NCBI RefSeq assembly: GCF_900198835.1
Contig: NZ_LT900021.1
Coordinates: forward strand, 2,091,761 to 2,155,760
Source: Thermococcus henrietii
Lineage (GTDB): Archaea > Methanobacteriota_B > Thermococci > Thermococcales > Thermococcaceae
Length of the DNA stretch: 64,000 nt
Reading direction: 5' to 3'
Below are positions 1 to 7,887 of this stretch, in pieces; the first letter of the stretch is position 1, and each line of letters begins with the position of its first letter. Under the pieces are notes generated by a model. That model was not told the origin of the DNA. It saw only the letters and a program-made list of their open reading frames with translations, and ran no database searches. The position numbers and the translations under genes were made by a program.

Positions 1-1
1 C

Positions 2-655
2 GCCAACATCACCGCCGACATTCGCGAGATGGAGAGAAGACTGGAAATCCTGGCCGACCTCGGAAATCCGCACGCGATGGTCGACGTCGTCATAACCGGC
101 TGGGCCGCCCTGGAGTACATTCGCGACCTGGCGGAGGACTACGATATTGCGATACACGCCCACAGGGCCATGCACGCGGCCTTCGACAGGAACCCCAAGC
201 ACGGCATCTCGATGTTCGTCCTGGCGAAGCTCTTCCGCGTCATAGGCGTTGACCAGCTCCACATCGGAACGGCCGGCGTCGGAAAGCTTGAGGGTGGCAA
301 GTGGGACGTCATTCAGAACAAGCGCATAATCACCGAGAGCCACTACAAGCCGGAGGAGAACGACGTCATTCACATGGAGCAGAAGTTCTACCACATGAAG
401 CCGGTCTTCCCGACGAGCTCCGGTGGACTTCACCCCGGCAACATTGAGCCCGTCATAAGGACCCTCGGAACCGACCTCGTCCTCCAGCTCGGCGGCGGAA
501 CGATGGGCCACCCGGACGGACCGAGGGCGGGAGCAATGGCCGCGAGGCAGGCAATCGACGCCATAATGGAAGGTATCCCCCTCGACGAGTACGCCAAGAC
601 CCACAAGGAGCTTGCCAGGGCCTTAGAGAAGTGGGGCCACGTCACGCCGGTCTGA
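2..655 (+). CDS. rbcL: Type III ribulose-bisphosphate carboxylase, large subunit (C-terminal part)
   Basis: This is the last 217 residues of an archaeal form III RuBisCO; the open frame runs in from beyond the left edge, so the start is outside the window. Active-site segments appear in the usual order: HAHRAMHAAF with the catalytic His, QLHIGT with the second His, the loop-6 lysine in GVGKLEGG, TSSGGLHPG, and the phosphate-binding GGGTMGHPDGPRAG. In Thermococcales the enzyme works in the AMP/nucleoside salvage route with AMP phosphorylase and ribose-1,5-bisphosphate isomerase, making 3-phosphoglycerate from ribulose-1,5-bisphosphate; that role is known for the family and not shown here. The carbamylated-lysine region lies upstream of the window. 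A T-rich stretch follows the stop codon. Confidence 0.97.
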   Translation, partial: ANITADIREMERRLEILADLGNPHAMVDVVITGWAALEYIRDLAEDYDIAIHAHRAMHAAFDRNPKHGISMFVLAKLFRVIGVDQLHIGTAGVGKLEGGKWDVIQNKRIITESHYKPEENDVIHMEQKFYHMKPVFPTSSGGLHPGNIEPVIRTLGTDLVLQLGGGTMGHPDGPRAGAMAARQAIDAIMEGIPLDEYAKTHKELARALEKWGHVTPV

Positions 656-751
656 TGACCTGTCCGGCTTCAGCTTTTCTTTTCGTCTTCCGTTCAAACT
701 TTTCTCCAAAGGTGATTTAACGCACCCTTCCGTAGTTGCCCCGGTGGTTCC

Positions 752-1330
752 ATGCATCCGGAGGGATTCCTTGAGGTCATAACCGGCCCGATGTTCGCCG
801 GAAAGACGAGCGAGCTGATAAAGAGAATCGAGAGGCAGGCCTACGCCAAGCGGAAGGTCGCCCTCTTCAAGCCGAGCATAGACGACCGCTATTCGCGAAG
901 CGACGTGGTTGCCCACAACGGCCTCAGGTACAGGGCCTACGTCGTCCCCACGAGCGAGGAAGGAGTCAGGAGTATAGTCGAGCTGACGAGAAAGGAGGGC
1001 TTTGATGTAATCGGGATTGACGAGGTTCAGTTCTTCCCGATGGGTATCGTTGACGCGCTCAACGAACTCGCTGACGAGGGCGTTTACGTCATAGCGAGCG
1101 GTCTGAACCTCGACTTCAAGGCGGAACCGTTTCCCGTAATGAAGGAGCTCCTCGTCAGGGCAGACAACATCGTTTACCTTACCGCCGTTTGCACGGTCTG
1201 CGGAAGACCTGCAACGAGAAGTCAGAGGCTGATAGACGGAAAGCCGGCCCCGAGAGACTCGCCGGTAATAATGGTGGGAGGAAAGGAAAGCTACGAGGCG
1301 AGGTGCAGGCTACACCACGAAGTCCCCTGA
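752..1330 (+). CDS. tdk: Thymidine kinase (type II)
   Basis: A 192-residue thymidine kinase that phosphorylates thymidine to dTMP in pyrimidine salvage. A P-loop (GPMFAGKT) lies at residues 12-19, the Walker B-like IDEVQFF near residue 90, and a zinc site is made by CTVC near 149-152 and a later CRLHH. The length fits the compact tetrameric type II family. The ATG at 752 follows GGTGGTTCC, a weak ribosome binding site. Its 3' end overlaps the convergent threonine synthase gene by 21 bases. Identification is firm from the P-loop, lasso and zinc motifs together. Confidence 0.95.
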   Translation: MHPEGFLEVITGPMFAGKTSELIKRIERQAYAKRKVALFKPSIDDRYSRSDVVAHNGLRYRAYVVPTSEEGVRSIVELTRKEGFDVIGIDEVQFFPMGIVDALNELADEGVYVIASGLNLDFKAEPFPVMKELLVRADNIVYLTAVCTVCGRPATRSQRLIDGKPAPRDSPVIMVGGKESYEARCRLHHEVP

Positions 1331-2500
1331 GAGGACCTTCTCCCACGTCTTCACGTCCTTGAGGCCGTGCCCGGTTGCAACTACAACCACGGTTTCATCT
1401 TTGTCTATTACGCCCTCTTCGCGCATCTTCTTGGCGAGGGCAAGGGCCGTTGCCGAGGACGGCTCGACGAAGATTCCCTCCCTTCCGAGGAGCATGCCCG
1501 CCTCCGCCGTCTCCCTGTTGGTGACCGTGTCGAGGTGGCCGTCGCTCTCTTTCACCGCTTTTATGACGTTCTCGCCATCGACGGGCTTCTTGACCGCTAT
1601 GGCACTCGCTATCGTCGGAACCTTCTTCTGAACCCTCTCAATCGGCTTGCCCGTCTTCCAGGCCCTCACTATCGCGTCATAGCCCTCTATCTGGGCACCG
1701 GCAATCCTCGGCAGGTCCTCAACGAGGCCGACTTTATAGAACTCCTTAACCCCCTTCCAGATAGCTCTCAGGTGAGTTCCCGCTCCGATTGGAACAATAA
1801 TCCAGTCCGGAACGTTGTAGCGGAGCTGGTCGAGGATTTCGAAGCCTGTCGTCTTCTGCCCCTCGACGCGGTAGTGGTAGTTGCCGGTCAGGTAATAGTC
1901 CTCCTCCATCGCCTTCCGCTCGGCCTCCGCCAAAGCTTCATCGTAGGTCTTCCCGAAGACCTCGACTTTCGCCCCGTACATCCTCGCCTGGGTGAGCTTC
2001 TCCTCAGGAGTTCCCTCCGGGACGACGATGGTAACCTCGAGTCCGGCTTTGGCGCCGTAGGCAGAAACGCTCGCCGCCATGTTGCCGGTTGAGGCCACTA
2101 TAACCTTCCTCGCGTGGAACTCGAGGGCCTTGGTTATCTCGACGCTCGAACCCCTGTCCTTGAAGGCTCCCGTCGGGTTCTCGCCTTCGTACTTGACGTA
2201 GAGCTTTCCAAAGCCGAGCTTCTCCTCAAGGCGTTTGAGCCTGTAAAGCCTCGTTCCGCCCTCGTTGAGCGTGACGATTCTCTTGAGGTTTGAAACCGGA
2301 AGGAACATCCAGTACTTCCATACGTGCGGGCTCTCCCGGAACCAAGGGTCGTCGTCCTCGATTAGGTTCGCTATGTCGTCGTAGTGGTAGGTAACATCGA
2401 GCGGGGCGCCACACTTGGGGCATTTGTAGATTCCGGAAGCGAGCGGGTATTCGGCACCGCAGTGGGTACACACGAGCTTTGCCTCGAACATCTCAACCAC
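1310..2500 (-). CDS. thrC: Threonine synthase
   Basis: A 396-residue PLP enzyme of fold type II that converts O-phosphohomoserine to threonine. The N-terminus has a small zinc ribbon (CTHC then CPKC, residues about 11-31), normal for archaeal threonine synthases. The PLP lysine sits in NPTGAFKDRGSS near residue 115, and a glycine loop for the cofactor phosphate (PIGAGTH) is near 243. It is transcribed away from the ArsR-type regulator at 2605, with about 100 bases between them holding TATA-like elements for both. The annotated ATG is preceded by a GGTGGTTGAG-like stretch; a second Met three residues in is an alternative start. Confidence 0.93.
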   Translation of the reverse strand: MVEMFEAKLVCTHCGAEYPLASGIYKCPKCGAPLDVTYHYDDIANLIEDDDPWFRESPHVWKYWMFLPVSNLKRIVTLNEGGTRLYRLKRLEEKLGFGKLYVKYEGENPTGAFKDRGSSVEITKALEFHARKVIVASTGNMAASVSAYGAKAGLEVTIVVPEGTPEEKLTQARMYGAKVEVFGKTYDEALAEAERKAMEEDYYLTGNYHYRVEGQKTTGFEILDQLRYNVPDWIIVPIGAGTHLRAIWKGVKEFYKVGLVEDLPRIAGAQIEGYDAIVRAWKTGKPIERVQKKVPTIASAIAVKKPVDGENVIKAVKESDGHLDTVTNRETAEAGMLLGREGIFVEPSSATALALAKKMREEGVIDKDETVVVVATGHGLKDVKTWEKVLSGDFVV

Positions 2501-2554
2501 CTTGGTTTACATAGGATAAGGTGGGTTTTTAAATTCAGCTTTTAAACCGAAAAA

Positions 2555-2586
2555 GGTTTAAAGGCTATTTTCTAACTTCAAGTTAG
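2555..2586 (+). promoter_or_regulatory. TATA box and 15-bp palindrome ahead of the ArsR-type regulator gene
   Basis: A TATA-like GTTTAAAGG sits at about 2555-2563. It is followed at 2572-2586 by CTAACTTCAAGTTAG, a perfect palindrome with 7-base arms around one central C. The palindrome lies where transcription should start, between TATA box and start codon, the usual place for an archaeal repressor to block polymerase. Autoregulation by the downstream ArsR-type protein is an inference from position. Confidence 0.55.
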
Positions 2587-2604
2587 GGAAAGGGGGGTGA
2601 GAGC

Positions 2605-3198
2605 ATGGAATCGGGCGAGATGGGAAAACTGCTCGACATACTCGGAAACGAAACCCGGAGGAGAATTCTCATCCTTCTCACCAAGAGACCGTACTTCGTC
2701 AGCGAGCTGAGTCAGGAACTCGGAGTCGGACAGAAGGCCGTCCTTGAGCACCTGAGAATCCTCGAAAAGGCCGGACTCATAGAGGGCCGAACGGAAAAGA
2801 TACCCCGCGGAAGGCCGAGGAAGTACTACACCATAAAGCGCGGCTTCAGGCTTGAGGTACTGCTTACCCCCTACACGTTCGGCACCGAGATGTACGAGCC
2901 GAAGAAGCCGAGGCAGACCGCCGAGTACGCCCAGGCGAGACAGCTTATAAAATCAACAGAGCCCGCTGAGACGAAGATAGGGGAGCTCCTCCAGTTCCTC
3001 GGCGAGATAGAGAGGCGCGTTGATGAGGTTATGAGAACCAAGCAGGAGCTCGAAGAGGTGAGACTGCTCATAGAGACCTACATAGAGAACCTCCTCAGGA
3101 GGATAGCCCAGGAGAACGAGAGGGAATTCGAGAGGCTCATGCGCGAGTTCGGTCCGAGGCTTCCGAGGAAGATAGTGGAAGACCTGAACGACTTTTAG
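2605..3198 (+). CDS. ArsR-family winged-helix transcriptional regulator
   Basis: A 197-residue DNA-binding protein. Residues 8-80 form an ArsR-type winged helix: LGNETRRRILILL opens it, SELSQELGVGQKAVLEHLRILEKAGLI is the recognition region (given here in family terms), and a basic wing follows. The C-terminal half (about 120-185) is charged and helical, probably a coiled-coil dimer arm. It lacks the cysteine metal site typical of ArsR/SmtB metal sensors, so the signal it senses is unknown. The start at 2605 follows a strong GGGGGGTGA ribosome binding site. A 15-bp palindrome over the promoter suggests it controls itself. Confidence 0.85.
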   Translation: MESGEMGKLLDILGNETRRRILILLTKRPYFVSELSQELGVGQKAVLEHLRILEKAGLIEGRTEKIPRGRPRKYYTIKRGFRLEVLLTPYTFGTEMYEPKKPRQTAEYAQARQLIKSTEPAETKIGELLQFLGEIERRVDEVMRTKQELEEVRLLIETYIENLLRRIAQENEREFERLMREFGPRLPRKIVEDLNDF

Positions 3199-3225
3199 GA
3201 AGCGGATAGAGAATAAAGAGGGCCG

Positions 3226-3429
3226 TTAAAGTATCTTGCCCTCTTCCTTCATCCTGACGAGCCTGGTTATGTAACCGGCAATCCTGTTTCTGATGGTCTT
3301 GCTCGTGACGTTGGTGAGCTCCTGAACCATCTTCTTGTTGTGCTCGAAGTCCCTGGTGAACTTGTCCGGATACCTGTCAAAGAGCTCGCGAGCGGTCCTC
3401 TTGATGAAGGTCTGCTTTATGTTCCCCAT
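3226..3429 (-). CDS. rps17e: 30S ribosomal protein S17e
   Basis: A 67-residue ribosomal protein of the archaeal/eukaryotic S17e family, starting [11 protein letters not shown] and containing [10 protein letters not shown] and the conserved [12 protein letters not shown] place the start at the ATG ending at 3429 because GAGGTGAT lies about six bases upstream and the family begins MGxI; two further in-frame starts upstream overlap that ribosome binding site and are unlikely. It stands as a single gene, convergent with the ArsR-type regulator. Confidence 0.95.
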   Translation of the reverse strand: MGNIKQTFIKRTARELFDRYPDKFTRDFEHNKKMVQELTNVTSKTIRNRIAGYITRLVRMKEEGKIL

Positions 3430-3537
3430 TTCCATCACCTCTAACTGACCCTGTGGCCGTATCTCAAATCAAGGGCATCTTTTAAAAGTTTTCCCACGTG
3501 GCTAAAGGGTTTTATAGTGCCGCGAAAAGCACAACCC

Positions 3538-3963
3538 ATGCTGAGGGAGGTAATCCACTGCAGGGGGCACGAGAACGTAAGGGCAACTCACCGCTCGACG
3601 CTCGAGATAACGACCGAGGACTTTCTAACGCCCCGGGGAGACTGCATAATCTGCGTTTCTGCCGACAAGGCTTTGAGCGACCTCAGCGAGGAGTTCAAGG
3701 ACGCCCTGAGGAGGGGCGCGAGGCTCCGCGTGGTCATACGCGCCGGAAACCTTTCCGATGAGCTCACCGCATATGGGAGTCCGAACCTGAAGCTCGAAAG
3801 CCCGGTTTCGATGGTGATAAGGAGGAGCGACTACATAGACGCCAGAACCCTCGCGATAAAAGCTACTAAGTCCGCGAAGGACATCAAAAGGGAGCTCGTC
3901 GAGCTCCTCAGGAACCCCGAAACCATTGTCACGGTCGAGCTCATAATCGAGGAAAAAGCTTAA
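3538..3963 (+). CDS. DUF371 family protein
   Basis: A 141-residue conserved archaeal protein that I recognise as DUF371, beginning MLREVIHCRGHENVRATHR. No enzyme motif is visible; the fold is expected to be a small alpha/beta barrel-like domain. The start at 3538 is chosen over an in-frame GTG at 3517 because TTTATA at about 3510-3515 lies 25 bases upstream, giving a leaderless message that begins at this ATG. It is followed after 36 bases by another gene of unknown role. Function unknown. Confidence 0.85.
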   Translation: MLREVIHCRGHENVRATHRSTLEITTEDFLTPRGDCIICVSADKALSDLSEEFKDALRRGARLRVVIRAGNLSDELTAYGSPNLKLESPVSMVIRRSDYIDARTLAIKATKSAKDIKRELVELLRNPETIVTVELIIEEKA

Positions 3964-3999
3964 AAGCCCCGACTCTTTTATTTACTTGAGGTGAAGAAA

Positions 4000-4668
4000 A
4001 TGCTCGAGGGCTACTACATAGTCGAGAACACCGGAGTCGTTCCGGCCGAGAGGAGGTTCAAGTTCAAGGACCTGAAGGCGTGGGGCTACGACCTGCACCT
4101 CGGAACGATAGACGGAAAGGAGGCTTACTTCGTCTCAAGGACGGGAACCCACGAGGAGGGCGAGACCTACACGCAGGACGGCAGGGAGTACCACATCAGC
4201 GAGACCCAGAGGGAGATACCGAAGAACGCAAGGCTTTTGGCGAGAATCGTCATAGAGCGCGGTCAGCCCTACCTTGAGTTCTGGCTCGATACGGAAGAAG
4301 CCAGCTACCCGCTCGCCAAGGAGGACCCGAGGCTAATCCTGCACCGCTTCTGGACGGCCAAGAAGTTCAACCAGCTCGAGAAGCATGTCGGGAGCGTCGG
4401 CCTGACCACGGACTTCTTCAAGGACAGGGTTTTTGTGAAGAGCCTCCCACTGCCCTTCGAGGAGTATCCGCCTAAGGTGAGGAGGGTTCTGAGGGAGGTC
4501 AGAGACGTCCACCGCGACCTGACCGGCTTCGGAAGGTTTGTCTTCCAGTACTACGGCGAGGAAGACAAGACTCACAACTACCGTCTCTGGTGGCTCCTGC
4601 CGACGATACACCTCTTCGACGTCGAGGTCTCGAACGAGGTCGACAAGGTCCTCGCGATGCTCGACTGA
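4000..4668 (+). CDS. Conserved Thermococcales protein of unknown function
   Basis: A 222-residue soluble protein starting MLEGYYIVENTGVV. I do not recognise a named family. It is rich in aromatic and charged residues, has no signal peptide or membrane segment, and has no obvious catalytic motif; the second half has several Trp/His/Phe-rich stretches (ILHRFWTAKKFNQLEKH). The start at 4000 is favoured because GAGGTGA sits just before it; an in-frame GTG nine bases upstream is part of that site. It lies between DUF371 and glycerate kinase on the same strand, with separate TATA-like elements likely. Confidence 0.75.
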   Translation: MLEGYYIVENTGVVPAERRFKFKDLKAWGYDLHLGTIDGKEAYFVSRTGTHEEGETYTQDGREYHISETQREIPKNARLLARIVIERGQPYLEFWLDTEEASYPLAKEDPRLILHRFWTAKKFNQLEKHVGSVGLTTDFFKDRVFVKSLPLPFEEYPPKVRRVLREVRDVHRDLTGFGRFVFQYYGEEDKTHNYRLWWLLPTIHLFDVEVSNEVDKVLAMLD

Positions 4669-4697
4669 TTTTTAAGGTTTCCCTTCAATTTTATCCC

Positions 4698-6017
4698 ATG
4701 AGGGACGTCGCCCTTGAACTCGTTCAAACTGCCATACGCTCGGCAGACCCGTACTTCTCGGTAAAGCGAAGCTTCAACTTTGATGGAAGAAAGATCACCG
4801 TTCTGGGCAGAGAGTTTGAGGTAAAGGGCAAAGTTCACATCCTCGCCATCGGAAAGGCCTCCTGTAGAATGGCGAAAGCGATTTTTGAGACATTTCCCCA
4901 GGGGCTGGTTGGAGACGCGCTGATAGTTACGAAGCACGGCTATGCAAGGGACTGCGATGGAATTGAAGCGAGGATAATCGAAGCAGGCCACCCGATTCCG
5001 GACGAAAATTCCCTGTTGGCGGGAAAGCTGGGCCTTGAGCTCGCGGAAAAGGTCGGCAGAGACGACATCCTTCTAACCCTTATCTCAGGAGGCGGGAGCG
5101 CGCTCTTCGTTTATCCCGCTGAGGGGATAAGCCTCGAAGACCTCATCAGGACGAACGAGCTCCTTTTGCGGAGTGGAGCGACGATAAGGGAAATCAACAC
5201 CGTCAGAAAGCACCTGTCTAAAGTCAAGGGTGGAAGGCTGGCAAAGGCTGTGAAGGGAACCGTAATTGGCCTGCTCGTGTCGGATGTTGTCGGTGACGAC
5301 CCGAGCTTCATAGCATCGGGCCCAACCGTGCCGGACCCGACAACTTACCGCGACGCCTACGAAATCCTCGTGAGGTGCGGAATCTGGGACAGAGTCCCGG
5401 AGAGCGTGAGAAGAGTCATTGAGCGGGGCATGCGCGGGGAAATCGAGGAGACGCCAAAGGAACTCGGCAACGTCCACAACTTCATAATCGCGGGCAACTC
5501 AAAGGCGTGTGAGGCCGTGGCGAGGAAAGCTGAAGAGCTCGGCTTCAACTCGGCGGTGATGACGACGACGCTTGAGGGCGAAGCTAAGGAAGTCGCTTTG
5601 GCGGTCGGCTCGATAATAGAGGAGGTAGCAAAGCGGGACAGGCCCGTTAAAAAGCCCGCCGTCCTTGTCTTTGGAGGCGAGTGGACAGTGACCGTTGGAG
5701 ACGCGAAGGGCCTCGGCGGGCCCAACCAGGAGTTCGCGCTGAGCATCGCCCGGAAAATAGCTGGACTCAACGTTACCATTGTGGCCTTCGACACCGATGG
5801 AACTGACGGGCCGACAGATGTAGCGGGAGGAATCGTGGACGGGGAGACGTTGAAGAGGCTTGAGGAAGCGGGCGTTGACGTTGAGGAAGCCCTTAGAGAC
5901 CACGACAGCTACCGCGCCCTCGAAAGGGCCGGCGCGCTTCTCAAGACCGGCCCAACCGGGACGAACGTGAACTCGATGGTCATAGCGGTTGTGGAAACTT
6001 CAAAAGAAAACCGATAA
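4698..6017 (+). CDS. Glycerate 2-kinase (MOFRL family)
   Basis: A 439-residue kinase that makes 2-phosphoglycerate from glycerate. The N-terminal DUF4147-type domain carries the glycine-rich LISGGGSALF near residue 138. The C-terminal MOFRL domain carries GGEWTVTVGD, GGPNQEFAL and DTDGTDGPTDVAGG. The length is normal for the archaeal enzyme. The start at 4698 (MRDVALELV) is chosen because the frame further upstream overlaps the preceding gene and a T-rich TATA-like element (TTTTTAAGG) lies about 25 bases before this ATG, giving a leaderless message. Older annotations call this family hydroxypyruvate reductase. Confidence 0.93.
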   Translation: MRDVALELVQTAIRSADPYFSVKRSFNFDGRKITVLGREFEVKGKVHILAIGKASCRMAKAIFETFPQGLVGDALIVTKHGYARDCDGIEARIIEAGHPIPDENSLLAGKLGLELAEKVGRDDILLTLISGGGSALFVYPAEGISLEDLIRTNELLLRSGATIREINTVRKHLSKVKGGRLAKAVKGTVIGLLVSDVVGDDPSFIASGPTVPDPTTYRDAYEILVRCGIWDRVPESVRRVIERGMRGEIEETPKELGNVHNFIIAGNSKACEAVARKAEELGFNSAVMTTTLEGEAKEVALAVGSIIEEVAKRDRPVKKPAVLVFGGEWTVTVGDAKGLGGPNQEFALSIARKIAGLNVTIVAFDTDGTDGPTDVAGGIVDGETLKRLEEAGVDVEEALRDHDSYRALERAGALLKTGPTGTNVNSMVIAVVETSKENR

Positions 6018-6051
6018 ATACTCCAATCCCGATGATTTTAGGGTGCAATCA

Positions 6052-6154
6052 ATGGGCTTGAGCAGAAGGGAGCTTGTAAGAAAGCTCTGGCACGTTTCGC
6101 CCGGAATCCTCGGGGCCCCGATAATACTCTTCACGCCGAGATGGGTCACTTTAC
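6052..6154 (+). pseudogene. Dolichol/phytol-kinase-like gene, 5' fragment (split by an insertion)
   Basis: The first 34 codons of a membrane protein of the SEC59/dolichol kinase-like superfamily. They begin MGLSRRELVRKLWHVSPG, which includes the RKLWH-type N-terminal signature of such CTP-dependent lipid kinases. Reading continues only to a TAA at 6169-6171, inside foreign sequence. The homologous reading frame resumes at about 6521. The fragment starts at an ATG with a TATA-like GATAAATA about 35 bases upstream. As it stands the gene cannot make a full protein unless the insert is removed. Confidence 0.75.
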
Positions 6155-6520
6155 CACCCCACAAGCCTTAAAACACCGAAACCCTTTTAAGTCTTGCAAG
6201 CGTAATAGAATCTCGAAGAAGCCACCGTAAAACAACCCGACGGGATGAGGGGTTTCACGTTACCCTCCAGCATTGGAGGGTTGACGCCGTGAGGCGTCCT
6301 TTCAAGAACTGCCCGTTGTGGCAGTCAAAAACTCTAATGGTGGCCTCAGAAACCATAACCCCGAGCCGGGCTTGCCGGTAGGGGTAATGGGCCGAAGAAC
6401 CGGCCCGCGGGCTGAACCAAAAGGGACAACCCGAGTAAGTAATGGGCCCGCAAACCGAACCGCCAACCGGCGGGGGGTTAACTCGTTGGAACCCTCGCCC
6501 TTCAGGGCGGGGAGGAGGTC
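6155..6520 (+). mobile_element. Non-autonomous IS200/IS605-type element (no tnpA or tnpB)
   Basis: About 366 bp of foreign sequence interrupting the dolichol-kinase-like gene. The left boundary follows TTTAC (6150-6154), a typical AT-rich target for this transposon class. The right end has the hairpin CGCCC-TTCA-GGGCG (6496-6509) followed by GGGAGGAGGTC, which resembles the right end of many archaeal tnpB-carrying IS605 elements. Inside are further hairpins at 6262-6281, 6283-6298, 6308-6325 and 6460-6473. There is no target duplication, as expected of the single-strand mechanism, and no transposase gene. Exact ends are uncertain by a few bases. The 3' part could encode an omega-RNA-like guide scaffold; that is inference. 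Confidence 0.7.
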
Positions 6521-7049
6521 CGTCGTCGTCTGGTCGCTGGCTTTCCTCTACACACTTCAGCACCTCAAGCTCCTCCGGGGATGGAAGTTCACCGTTCCAG
6601 TGGCAGATTTAAGCTACAAAACGATGGCACGGGAAGACGAGCGCGACAACTTCCTCGGGAGCTTCCTCTTCTGGGTGACGATGGGAATCATCTGCACGGT
6701 CTTTCCAAAGCTCATGGCGCTCTCGGCCCTATGGGTCTCGACCTTCGGCGACTGCTTCAACGCCATAACCGGGCAGGCCCTCGGCGGACCGAGGATTCCC
6801 TGGAACCCGCGGAAGACCCTAGTCGGAAGCGCAACGATGTTCATTGTTTCAGTTCTGGCCCTCTGGGGTGCACACAGGGTCCTCTCGCTCGACCCGAGCT
6901 GGGGCATTATCGCCGGCATTGCCCTCGTCGCCACTTTGCTTGAGAGCCTTCCCCTCCGCTCGGCCTACGACGAGTTCACGGTTCCCTTCGCGACAGCTTT
7001 CCTCCTGTGGCTCGCCTACGGCGGGCCCCTCCTGTCGTCGGTGTGGTGA
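6521..7049 (+). pseudogene. Dolichol/phytol-kinase-like gene, 3' fragment (split by an insertion)
   Basis: The rest of the split membrane protein, about 175 codons. It resumes at VVVWSLAFLYTL and shows the family motif STFGDCFNAITGQALGG (Asp in GD, then spaced glycines), then KTLVGSATMF, and a late LLESLPLRSAYDEFTVPF. Several hydrophobic helices follow one another. It has no start of its own near 6521; the frame stays open upstream into the insert, but those residues come from the mobile element. The reading frame differs from the 5' fragment by the insert length. Excision that restores a 3n junction at TTTAC would rebuild one continuous protein. Confidence 0.75.
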
Positions 7050-7850
7050 TTAAACCCGCACAAAACCCCAGCCCCTGAAGTGCGTCTCTATACCCTCCGT
7101 TTTTACCCTCAGCGAGCGAACCTCGTCGCGGAGCTCCGAGAGAAAAGCCCTGAAAAGCTCCTCGCTGGTTAGAACCCGGTAGCTCTCGGGAAACTCGGAG
7201 CGAAGCGTTTCCCGAAATTCATCTCCTGCCTTTTTGAGGTTTAGAACCTCGAAGAAGTAGTAATCGACAAAACCTTTCGTTTCCTCAACAACCCTCGAAA
7301 CGTCGGTGACGCCCGGTATTATCGGGCTGACGAAGGCGTACGTTCTTATTCCCTCCTCGTGAAGCCCCTGAAGGGCGTTGAAGCGGGCTTTCATAACCGG
7401 TGTCAGCGGCTCGAGGAGAGCCTTTTCACGGCCCTCAAAGGAGTTGAGAGTTAAGCCGACCTCAATCGAACGGAAGAGCTTGAAAATCTCGACGTCGCGC
7501 GTTACCAGCGGTGATTTGGTGAGTACTGAGAGCTCGTTCCTTTTGTCCATGAACCGGAGCGTCGAGCGGGTGAGCTTTAGCCCGGCCTCGACCGGCTGGT
7601 AGGGGTCGCTCACCGTGGACATCACAACCTTTCCGCTCACGTGCTTCCTCGCAAGTTCAGGCGCGTTGATTTTGGCTATCACCCAGCTTCCCCACTCCCT
7701 CTCTCTGAACTCCCGAACGACGCTCCTGGCGTAGCAGTAGGGGCAGGCGAAGGAACAGCCAACGTACTGGTTGGCGCTCCAGGAAACGCCGGGGATCCGC
7801 GAGCGCGTGTAGAGTGATTTGACCCTCCGCTTTACAACCTCAACCTTCAT
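7050..7850 (-). CDS. Radical SAM protein, SplB/Rv2578c-like
   Basis: A 266-residue radical SAM protein. Near residue 27 is CSFACPYCYA, with the CxxxCxxC iron-sulfur motif, preceded by NQYVGC, typical of the family distantly related to spore photoproduct lyase (COG1533). The substrate is not known. The start at 7850 (MKVEVVKRRVKSLYTRSRIPG) is chosen because the frame further upstream would overlap the divergent metallopeptidase gene at 7888; the two share a 37-base promoter region. The stop abuts the preceding gene's stop without overlap. Confidence 0.85.
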   Translation of the reverse strand: MKVEVVKRRVKSLYTRSRIPGVSWSANQYVGCSFACPYCYARSVVREFREREWGSWVIAKINAPELARKHVSGKVVMSTVSDPYQPVEAGLKLTRSTLRFMDKRNELSVLTKSPLVTRDVEIFKLFRSIEVGLTLNSFEGREKALLEPLTPVMKARFNALQGLHEEGIRTYAFVSPIIPGVTDVSRVVEETKGFVDYYFFEVLNLKKAGDEFRETLRSEFPESYRVLTSEELFRAFLSELRDEVRSLRVKTEGIETHFRGWGFVRV

Positions 7851-7887
7851 AAGCGCGGGTACGAATTCATCCTTAAAAGGTGGTCGC

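Noticed and set aside
6255..6563. Minus-strand frame across the IS605-type insert
   Set aside because: No family resemblance, and it spans the insert boundary into the host gene.
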